The translations under genes and the position numbers were made by a program. Positions 31,697-41,052 of a stretch of 64,000 bases of DNA are shown here, in pieces. Source of the stretch: Immersiella caudata (lineage: Eukaryota; Ascomycota; Sordariomycetes; Sordariales; Lasiosphaeriaceae); contig JAULSU010000002.1 in assembly GCA_030512335.1 (NCBI GenBank), forward strand, positions 5,146,001 to 5,210,000, read 5' to 3'. The notes under the pieces are model-generated. The model made no database searches and had not been told where the DNA came from. It saw only the letters and a program-made list of their open reading frames with translations. How positions within the stretch are numbered: position 1 is the first letter of the stretch; each line of letters opens with the position of its first letter.

Positions 31697-34160
31697 TCAA
31701 GCTTTCGCAGCGCCCACATCACCCTCCTTCTCCCTCTCTCCCGTCGTCTCCTTTTCTGCTCCCTCCCTTAGCCACGCCAGCAGCCTCGCAGCCCTCCCCA
31801 TCGTCTCTCGACACACCTCCCAGCTTTCCAACGCCATCTGCATGAACCCAATCTGCAATATCACCTTCACAAAGCCCGAGTAGTGCTCAATTGTGGCCAT
31901 CATTCCCTCTCCACTCGGGTCTCTGCTCTCTGCTCCAGTACCACTCACAGTTGCAACGATGCTCATCAGTGTGAACAACATGATGCCAACCACTCCGCGC
32001 CACTTGGAAAGTGGAATGCGCCATGTCGCCGAGAGGACAGCAAAAGCGTCAGTTGGCGAGCACACGTGGCTCAGGGGCTGACGAGTGCCGATTGCGCGGG
32101 CGTATAATGGAGCAGCCAACCGGACGGCTGAATAAAGAGCATCTGGTTCTGGGCGGCGAGCGGACGGTTCGGCGCTTGGTTTGCGTAGCGGGGCGAGTTT
32201 GGGGCCGGCTTCTTGGCTGTAGATAGGCTCTTTGGGATGAGATTGTTGGAGAGAAGGGAGATAGCGCTCAGATGCGATGGGCGGTGTAGGGTTGGCCTCT
32301 GGGGTGGAGGTCACATACTCGGGATAGTGCGGGAGAAGGGAATGTGGTTTTGGGTCGTCTTCCCCTCCTGACTCCGCCCCCTTTCCGGCCACTTGATCGG
32401 TCGAGGTGGTAGCGTTTGATTTTTCCGGAGCAGAAGGTGAGCGGGAGGGTAGATCAGTTGGTAGCTTTGAAATGCGGTCGTGAATCCACATTGCGGTTGA
32501 TTGTAGCTTGGTGATCTCCTGCGCTGATGGCTGCGGGCCCAGGTTGAGCACGGTGGTAATCAAGAAACGCATATCGTCTAGCATGGAGGCCGTAGTTGGG
32601 TGGAGGCCCAAAGCTTCGACGCAGGATGAGAATGTAAAGGGGCCGTACAATAGAGGCGAGTTGAAGCGTGCCATGAACTGATCTAGCGGTGGCTCGCGGT
32701 AGTCGAACTCAAATCCGGGTCCTCTTTGCAGAACAGGTGCACTATCAAGCGACATCGCAATCGCGGCATCGTCTCTATAAAATCAAAGTTAGCCAAGCGA
32801 TAAGAGTATCGTTTTGGTTTTCTTACATCAAAGCAACTTTGGTGACCAGCATGCCGACCCCTGAGCTGCTGAATCCTCCTCGCAGCCGAAGCATCTCTCT
32901 GAGACCCCGGAGATGCGCTTGGACAACTTCTGGCCCACCAAAGAACCACTCTATCGACACAAACTGCACTACGCCAGCTAGGGCCTCGTCGCTGATCCAC
33001 TTCTCCGTTTGTAGATGCCGATTGAGAGTGGAGATTGCGTTTCCCTTGAGCTTCATTGCCGAAGTCTGGTCGATGTGTTGATTCTCCCTAAGAGACCTCG
33101 CCGCGATGTACAGTGAGGTTTGGGCTAGGAGCGGTGATTGAATGCACCAGGGAACGTAATCGCTGACAAATGGATTGTCCGGATCGGGCTCACCATCGAA
33201 GGAGCCTTTGAACTGGTTGAGAAGCTTGGAAACTGATAGTTGGCACATGCGTCAGCACAATCTTTGAGGCTGGGGCAGAGGGTGAAACCAACATGTGTGA
33301 ATGAGCATGGCGTTCTGCTTTGTGACTTCTATGGGAAGACTGGCCATTCCCTCCAGCGGGCCAGCCAGGTGCCAAAGATTTTGCGAAGGTCTGCGCTGGA
33401 TTGCCGCGGGGTTGAGAAGTTCTATTGCTGCTGCTGCTGTCGTTGATGATGTGGTAGGAGAGGTAACTCTCGAGGGGGAGGGTTCATAAGAGATAAAATG
33501 AGTTGATACACCGTCTACTTGGGCTGTACCCTGTTGGACCGTTTCCCACGCCGAGGCCTCGGCGCCGTTGTCAGAGTCATCATCGGAGTTGTATATTGGA
33601 TACTCAGTCGTCATGTCAATGCCCGACCACTTGACCACAAACCCAGACGGCCGGCGTCGGGTACCCCGGGGAGACTTCGGAACGGGGGCCTTGCGCACAT
33701 GAGCGCGGGAGCCGGGCCGGGAAATGGGGGCGGGGATTGGAGGTGGCTCTCGACGCTGAACAACGGTAGCTATCGGCGGAAGATTGACAACAAAGGTGGG
33801 CCGATCTGGATTAGGGGCGCCACCCAACCCGCCGGTTTGGGTACGTTTGCTTGGCAGTGTCAGCGGATATGCCGTAATGGAGGGTGGCGGCGGCGGCGAG
33901 ACATGGGGAGTGTGCCCACCTCCGGGGTCCGTATTCACAAGCCGGCTGCGGGAACCGCCGTTTGCAGTTGGTGCATGGCTGTCCTTGGTCGCACTGCATG
34001 AAACCTAGCTGTCAGAAAGATTTCTTTGAAACTGGATACGTGATTAAACCTTTTGCTTTCTTCTCTGGCACTCGGTACACGATGTCGTCGACCGGTTAGC
34101 CTTCGCACGCGCCCGGGTTTGTTGCTGCTGCTGTTGCTGCTGCTCTGATGGCGTCTGCAT
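31697..34160 (-). CDS. Zn2Cys6 transcription factor with fungal-specific TF domain
   Basis: Five exons (34160-34050, 33993-33920, 33849-33293, 33232-32827, 32774-31697), 741 residues. Introns are 56, 70, 60 and 52 nt, each with a CTGAC or CTAAC branch and matching phase. The zinc cluster is residues 28-56 (CTECQRRKQKCDQG...CTNCKRR...C) with cysteines 28, 31, 38, 44, 47, 56; it is assembled only after the first intron is removed within the cluster. A polyglutamine run (eight Q) precedes it. A Pro/Ser-rich linker is followed by a Fungal_trans_2-type domain (NPFVSDYVPWCIQSPLLAQ, HLRGLREMLRLRGGF). It should bind DNA in the nucleus as a dimer. Targets are unknown. Confidence 0.9.
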
Positions 34161-35276
34161 CGTGACTGCCGGCAAATAACTGAGGTACCGACTGCTCTCG
34201 AAAAACGGATTACTTCTCCACCAATCTTCCAACTGGTGGTTTCACAAAACAAGCTCCATGTGTGTTTTCGGATTTCGACTGATGTGGTTTTTATAGCACT
34301 CCCCATGCAGCTGTCGCAGCCACTGACGAAGCAAAATCGTCAGCCGCAGGCAAGCCTTCGGACGAGGTGCATTTCGTCGCTGACCGGACCGCTCGAATCG
34401 CCTTTTGCCATTGGTCAAATGCCAAGGAAGCGGACCCAGGGAGCCGGGACGATCACAAGCTTTCAACGGTGTGGTTGCAGGGACTGTGCCGCTGCGTCGC
34501 AGTGTTTGCCAACTGGGGATGTCTTGGGCAGATTTGGTTCTCCGAGCTCAATCAGAACCTTGGAGGCAGACAGGAGCTTCAAGTTTGAAATCAATCAATG
34601 CATCAAACACACCTACGTTCTAGCCACGTGCGTGTCCCTCCCCTCTGATAGGTCCATGCCACTTTTCGATCTGACAGACGAAAGTCGCACGACATTAGCT
34701 GCCGCTGTCCGAGCAAATGCACAAACCGTGTCTTTCAGGTTGGTGGGACACAACATTTGAGAGACACTGGACACTGCCCCTTTCGAGGATATGAGTGGCA
34801 GAGTTTGATTCTTGCAGCACTGCCTAATGCAAGCTAGCTTCTAGTTTAGAAACAAGGTTTTTGCCCAAGTTTCCTTGGAAGGTTTTCGCTCTAGGGATGC
34901 TGTGGAATGAGAAACAACTCTCACATGCCATTCACTGGGGAGCCCTCCAGGGCAGGCCACATCAAGCAAAGGTGAGAATGCAAGAGGAGATGCTTGATAT
35001 TCATCACACTGAAAGATGCTTTTGACCATCCTAGCTCATGCTTCCAGACCTTCTCCAGCGAAGTCTCCATACCATGGCAGGAGTTTACCACCACGGCACA
35101 CCGCCTCCTCGTGGTCCATTGGACCCCAACCACAAACAGCCCGAGGTAGATACCTACCCATCCAAGATGACATCCCATAACAATACAAAATCCCAATCCC
35201 AAAACACCATCCAATGCCTACGCTGCCTAGCTAATCCAAACAAAAACAACCTCATACCTCAGCAGGCACCCATCCC
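34161..35276. other. Upstream region of the Zn2Cys6 gene
   Basis: 1.1 kb up to the end of the small TM protein gene. ORFs are random-looking. Nothing else is recognised. Confidence 0.5.
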
Positions 35277-35675
35277 TCACTCGTTCCCCTGCTGCGCCTC
35301 ATAAACCCTCATCGCTCTCTCCAACTCCTCCAAGTTCGTCCTGTCCCCATACGCATCCGCGAGCGCCATGTCCTTCCTCCTCTGCGCAAGCTCCGCTTGC
35401 TCGGCCTCCTTGACCTGCAACAGATGTTTCTCAATCTGTGTCTCCCGGAAGGCCGAGACGCCGTAGCCTACCGCGACGAGCCCGGCGAGGGGTGGGATCC
35501 TGGGTCATTGTTAGCCTTCGAGGTTTGTTGTCATGAGGGTTAGATAGTGAGAGAGGGGGTGAGGGACATACCACTTAAGACCCTTGCCTCGGGAGGCCGT
35601 GCCCAGGTAGGGGAGGAAGCTAGGATGAACGCGGGCCGAGGTGGAGAAGGGACGGGAGGGCGGGAGGTTGTTCAT
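35277..35675 (-). CDS. Small single-TM protein, probably mitochondrial
   Basis: 108 residues in two exons (35675-35572, 35499-35277). The 72-nt intron (GTATGT donor, CTAAC branch, CCCAG acceptor) splits a Trp codon. The N-terminus SRPFSTSARVHPSFLPY is basic and hydroxylated without acidic residues, like a mitochondrial presequence. One membrane span (IPPLAGLVAVGYGVSAF, about 36-52) is followed by a long charged helix (QIEKHLLQVKEAEQ...). It may be a small inner-membrane assembly factor; this is inference. The gene is too short to show as a single ORF. Confidence 0.75.
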
Positions 35676-36969
35676 TTTGGGTTGGTGAGGTGGTGGTACT
35701 GAGTTAAGGGGGGTCTGAAGAAGCTGGGTTTTTCTGTACGTTGGGATGTAGATGTGTGGTGTTGGATCGATGGTGGGGCCGAAGAAGTGAGGCTTTTATA
35801 GCCCACAGTGTGCTGTGCGTGCTGTTTGAGCAGAGAGGTGGAGGAGGTCAGAATTGTGTCACTAGTGTTTGGGCTATTGTGCGAGAGGAGCTGGAACTCG
35901 AGGAGTCAGGGGAAAGAGAGTGGAGGGAAATGTGCCGATGTCTTCGAATATGAAGCCCATGTGAGTCAGGCACCGAAACGAGAGGAGTTGGGGTAATTGG
36001 GGAGTAAGTATGGGATCATGGCCTGTGGTGGGGTGAGTGCCCGGCGAAAGTGGTGTGTTCAACAGCTGCATGTCCCATGGGGTCGTGCGATCACAGTGTG
36101 GGGATGTGGGGAATCTCCACAAAGAAACAGACCGAGGAAGCCGGCTCATCCCGTCCATTGGCTGCCGTTTCCCCGGATTGGCCGATGCATTTTCGTTGCA
36201 CCTGTGGATCCAGCACTTGGCTTCGGCAGCTGTGTCTGGCCACAAGAGGGATGGAGTTTATAAACCCGCACGTCTCTTCCCGCGGGATATTGCTGTTGCC
36301 ATATCCCTTTTCCTTATCTTCTTGGTTTGTCGGCGAAATGGTCCCCTGATCCCAGGAGTTTGGGTGCCGTGACCGTTTGACAGCGCGGTAGCTAGTGGAG
36401 CAACCCACTGCCGCACACATGGAAGCCTCGGCTTCTTCAGGTCACGAGAATCCGCTCCGAGGCACCACAGGTCAAGCTGAATAGGGTCCACCCTACACCG
36501 CGAAGAGGCGAATCATGAAGGATGTCGCACATAGGAAGCACGAGAGACAAAAGTGGTGCATTGGGAAAGCGGATGGGATTTCGAGCGATTTATCATATCT
36601 GCGAATCCTCGATCTTCAGCTACACAATCACTTACACTGCGCAGCTTGTTTCGTCGTTTCGGTGGCGGAGTGGGCGAACCAAGGCGCGTGCTCAGGGATG
36701 ATCTTTGGTATCAGGCCCTTGGTGCTTAATCGAGCCCGATACTATCTGCGCATTGTGAATCCGACCGCGCACTTGACGATAGCGGAGCGTGACGACAATC
36801 CATGCACCCCGCTTTTGAGATCGCGTTGTTGATCAGAAGTTGCTGTGCGGAAAGCAATGTTGCCCAAGGAAGCAAAATGTGGACGGCCAAAACAAGACGG
36901 CTGGAATCGCTAGGTGGACCAGAGAGGAGGGCGATCTTCCGACAGGGTATCTTTCGGCTGCTATTTACT
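35676..36969. other. Gene-free region
   Basis: 1.3 kb upstream of the small TM gene and beyond the 3' end of ssf1. A TTTATAAA at 36257-36264 lacks a convincing downstream gene. Nothing else is seen. Confidence 0.45.
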
Positions 36970-38455
36970 TCAACCCTTCAGGGCTCGTTTCTGAGGCTTG
37001 TTGCTTTCAGCAATTTCTTCCTCCTCGTCCTCCCACTCTCCGTTCTCTTCCATCTGCGCGTTGACTTGCTCCTCGGCATCGCCCTCCAGTCCTTCACTGT
37101 CGAATCCGCCGTCGCTGTAGAGGTCACTGTAGTCATCCACATCCATCTCGTCGTCATTGCCACCATTCTCCGCCTGGGCGTTCGCCGACTTCTTGTTGCC
37201 AGCCTTTGCAGCCTTTTTCCTCTCCACATTTTCCTTCTGCTGTTTCTTGCGCGCCTCTTTCTCTTTTCTCCGTTGCTCCCACTTCTTCTCAAGCTGGAAC
37301 CTCTCCTCCTTGGTCTTGTGGAGATACTGATGCCACATGATCTTTCCTGCGCAGAGCCCCTCTTCGACCTTGGTGAGACGCAAGCGCATGCGCGGCCCGA
37401 GCTCCACCAGCTTTACCGCTCTGCGCTCCACATTGTCGTCTCTACCCTCTTCCTCATCCTCTTCTCCCTGCCCAGCAGCCGCCGCAGCCCGGGCCTTCGT
37501 AGCAATGACCTTCCTAGGCGCAGTCTCAAGAATCTCGACTTCTGCGTCAGTGTCTGCTTCACTTCCGCTGGTGCCATCTGTCATGTAGCCTTCTCCATTC
37601 TCGCCGCCAATCATGAATTCTGAGATATCCTGAAGCTTCCCGAGGTTTGGCAGGCTGCCCTTGCCGCCCTTCCTTGTTTTCAGCAGCTTTTCAGCCGCGT
37701 CCAGCCGCCTCAACGGCTTCGAGATGCCCACTGTTTTGGTTGTGATCGCATAGTGGCGGAAGTTCAAGACGAATGTCCCATCGTTCTCCTCCTCCTGCTC
37801 GCGATTGAGAAGAAGTACTCTCCGAATGGACTTCAAGGGAGTCTTTTGGGGGTTAATTGGCGGAAATAGGGATTGGAAGGCGGTAGTAGCGAGGGACTCG
37901 AGTTGTCGGGGCGGCTTCGAGTTTGCGTCTGAGTTGGGATTGGAAAAGTTATTCATCACTAGCTAAAGAGCAATGTTAGCGACCGACTCTCAAGGGGCAA
38001 GATGTAAAACATACCAAGGGTGGGGTGATGTATTCCTTTCCACCTCCTTTCGGGTGTCTTTGCGCCCTTCGTACATCCTTGGCGAGGGAGTATTTCTCAA
38101 CTCTGAAGTGAAAAGTAGGTCCCCGAGGCGTGAGGGCGAGGCGCAAGTTTGTGTTTCCAGAGTCGGATCTGGAAAAGAGTAGCAGATGCGATACCCCCAA
38201 AGGGCCGCACATCGTGACATAGTCCTTCAATCGATTCGCCTTGCGTTCCTTCAAGCGCGAAGCTGTCCCGGGCTCCATGACACGGCGAACATCCGTCACC
38301 AATTGACTGACACTGGTTCCGACTTCACCTGCGCCAATGCGAATCACCATGCTCTTCGGGTCGCCCTTGGTGTTGATGTGGCCATTGACCGCTGTTGGGG
38401 TCGCGGGATTGTTCGCGCCCGCATGCGTCCTCCTTTTCGTTCTTCGGCGTGCCAT
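36970..38455 (-). CDS. ssf1: Brix-domain ribosome biogenesis factor Ssf1/Ssf2 (Peter Pan family)
   Basis: 477 residues in two exons (38455-38015, 37962-36970); the 52-nt intron has a GTATGT donor, CTAAC branch and CTTTAG acceptor in phase 0. Start MARRRTKRRTH is chosen over upstream non-ATG codons. The Brix domain (about 25-260) carries PKSMVIRIGAGEVG, MEPGTASRLKERKANRLKDY and GPTFHFRVEKYSL. The C-terminal region is highly charged (Lys/Glu, then acidic). Ssf1 binds pre-60S particles early in the nucleolus and is needed for ITS2 processing. It shares a short divergent promoter with rrp3, another ribosome biogenesis gene. Confidence 0.95.
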
Positions 38456-38690
38456 TTTGTTGGTGTTGGTGCTGTATTGCCAGTGCAAAAAGTCTAGCTC
38501 TTGCTGATACGCAGCTTTGCAACGCGAGGGCGGCAGGCCAAGAGGTTCCCAAGCAAAAAAAATTCAGCGGGGCGCCTTATCGGGAAGCCCCACTTCCGAT
38601 AAGCCCTGGAATTTTGGGTGGCCCTGATGAACTCAAACGATTTCGACGACGACGACGAGAAGAAGGCTTCTTCAGACGCACGAAGCAAAA
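38456..38690. promoter_or_regulatory. 235-bp bidirectional promoter of ssf1 and rrp3
   Basis: The two start codons face away across 235 bp. A near-perfect inverted repeat CTTATCGGGAAG (38576-38587) and CTTCCGATAAG (38593-38603) puts two GATA cores head to head. Sharing between two nucleolar genes suggests co-expression; that is inference. Confidence 0.6.
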
Positions 38691-40374
38691 ATGTCATCAA
38701 AAAGGAGGAAAATCGCCCATGAGCCTGGTGCCGAAAAGGCGCCCAAATCTCGGTCGATATCCAAAGAAATGCCTGCTCCCGAGCTCGCGCAATCGCCCCC
38801 CAGCTCAGAACAAGAGACAGCGACACTCGACAACTCATCCAGACAGGAAAACGATGAGGAGAAGGTGGTCGCAAAGACATTCAAGGACTTGGTATGCCTG
38901 TTGAACGTCGGCCTGCAGCGGATGGAGCCCATTGCTAACAGCATATCCAGGGAATTGTCGACTCCCTTTGCGAAGCCTGCGATGCGCTCGGATACAAACA
39001 ACCCACGCCAATCCAGAGAGAGGCAATCCCTCTCGCTCTGCAAGACCGCGACATAATAGGCATCGCAGAAACGGGTTCCGGAAAGACGGTTGCCTTTGCG
39101 CTTCCCATTTTGCAGGAGCTTCTCAAAAAGCCACAACCCCTATTCGGCCTCGTGCTCGCGCCGACGAGAGAACTTGCGGTCCAGATTGCACAGTCCTTTG
39201 AAGGCCTAGGAGCTCAAATCTCTCTGCGATGCGCTCTCATTGTCGGAGGCATGGACAACATGCAGCAGGCCATCGCCCTGGCAAAGAAGCCGCATATCGT
39301 GGTTGCAACGCCTGGAAGGCTTCTGGACCACTTGGAATCGACGAAGGGATTCAGTCTGTAGGTTGCCGATAGAACGCTGCCGCATGGCTTGCTCGGAAGC
39401 TGACTCTCGTGCAGACGCAATCTCCAGTACCTGGTGATGGACGAAGCAGATCGGTAAGTTCGGTTGTGCTTGACACTCGCTGTTCATCTTGCTAATCCCA
39501 ATCAGTCTCATTGATCAAGATTTCGGTCCTGTCATTGAGAAGATCCTCAAGTTTCTGCCCCGCGAACGGAGGACGTACCTCTTCTCTGCTACCCTTTCTA
39601 GCAAAGTTGAGAGCTTGCAGCGTGCCTCGCTCCGAGACCCCCTGAAGGTCAGCGTCTCGTCATCCAAGTACGCGACGGTATCGACCTTGGTGCAAAACTA
39701 CATCTTCATCCCGCACAAGCACAAGGACACCTATCTTGTCTACCTGTGCAACGAGTTTGCCGGTCAGACTATCATCATATTCACTAGGACGGTTCTCGAG
39801 ACGCAACGGATCGCCATCCTGCTGCGCACTCTCGGCATGGGGGCCATTCCTCTGCACGGTGGTCTCTCGCAATCAGCTCGCCTTGGTGCACTCAACAAGT
39901 TCCGCGCCGGCTCACGCAATATACTTGTGGCCACCGACGTTGCCGCGCGTGGTCTCGATATTCCCAACGTTGACTGCGTTCTAAACTTTGATCTTCCGGG
40001 TGACTCCAAGACATACGTTCATCGTGTCGGTCGTACCGCCCGTGCCGGCAAATCCGGCCACGCCATCAGCTTTGTTACTCAATAGTAAGTTCAAGTATCC
40101 GGATCAAGGTCAAAAGCTAACCAACCCCACCAGTGATGTGGAGCTCTACCAGCGTATTGAGGCCGCTTTGAAGACCAAGCTCGACGAGCATCCCTGTGAA
40201 AAGGACGAAGTGATGGTCTTCAAGACACGTGTTGAGGAGGCCCAGCGCCACGCAAGACAGGAGATGAAGGCCTTGATTGATGACAGAGGCAACCGTGGAT
40301 CGGTGCTGAAGGGCCATAAGAAGAGGGGTGCCCCGGCGTCAAGCAGAGACAACATGGACGTCGAGGAAGGCTAA
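38691..40374 (+). CDS. rrp3: ATP-dependent rRNA helicase Rrp3 (DDX47 family)
   Basis: 488 residues in five exons (38691-38891, 38951-39357, 39415-39453, 39506-40084, 40134-40374), introns 59, 57, 52 and 49 nt, all with recognisable branch and splice sites and matching phase. Motifs: TFKDLGIVDSLCEAC, TPIQREA, AETGSGKT, PTRELAVQ, TPGRLLDHL, MDEADR, FSATLS, FTRT, ATDVAARGLD, HRVGRTARAGK. The DEAD box falls in a 39-nt exon. Rrp3 is a nucleolar helicase for early 35S pre-rRNA cleavages leading to 18S rRNA. The N-terminal 65 residues are basic and low-complexity; the C-terminus ends with a short Lys/Arg-rich tail. Confidence 0.96.
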
Positions 40375-41052
40375 AACTATGTCTTGGTAGCACTGGGAAG
40401 CGGCGCCTTTCGATGTTATTAAGGCCTTTTCACGTACAATCAACGCCTTTTTACGTGCACATAACGCCTTTTGAATGGAGATTAGGCATTCTGAGATGTA
40501 AACAATGTCACTTACAATGCGGCTAGTGCCAGCTTATTTTGGCTCAAGGTCTTTATTATTCTCGGTAACAAGTTTTCGCACGGAGCGGATACCCCCTTTC
40601 TTTTGGCCGGAGCCTTCGTAGACGACAAAAGATGAGAATGTCTATGTACCTTACCACCTATAACAGGGCCTCCCAGCATATCAGACCAGCCATAAACCGT
40701 ATACCTTTAGGCACCGTATCCCCATACGCAACACACCATCGCCACCACTTCGGCGGCCCCTATTACCGCCACGCCAGAGGCCTCTTTCCAGGCACAGGGA
40801 AGGTTTGAACATAGCTTTCACGGCCTTTGTAATTAATTCCACTACCTCCCTTTAGCTAAAAAGAGGCCTTGGGCGTAGTGGCAGCAGGGGCTGCCACAGA
40901 ACCAGCTTGCCGAAGACAATCTGCTCACTGTTACTGGCTGTGTAAACCATGGAGCCATCATCACTAGCAGACCGTGCTCTATTGTTTCGAAAGCACATAT
41001 GCTCTCTGACTGTATCCTTCTTTCTCAACCGCACTGTACAGTCTGCTCTAGC
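40375..41052. other. Convergent intergenic region with short tandem repeats
   Basis: 678 bp between the ends of rrp3 and cwf19. It contains three 21-nt repeats near its left end (separate entry) and otherwise nothing recognised. Confidence 0.5.
40422..40484. repeat. 21-nt degenerate tandem repeat, three copies
   Basis: Units begin AAGGCCTTTT, AACGCCTTTTT and AACGCCTTTT at an exact 21-nt spacing. A weaker copy (GGCGCCTTT) lies just upstream. They lie within the probable 3' UTR of rrp3. Confidence 0.65.

Noticed and set aside
15703..34160. Secondary-metabolite cluster (DUF1772, SDR, Zn2Cys6 factor)
   Set aside because: No polyketide synthase, peptide synthetase or terpene cyclase. The genes are far apart and mixed with unrelated genes.
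36802..37623. 273-codon plus ORF over ssf1
   Set aside because: Leu/Val-rich reverse of the charged Ssf1 C-terminus; not a membrane protein gene.
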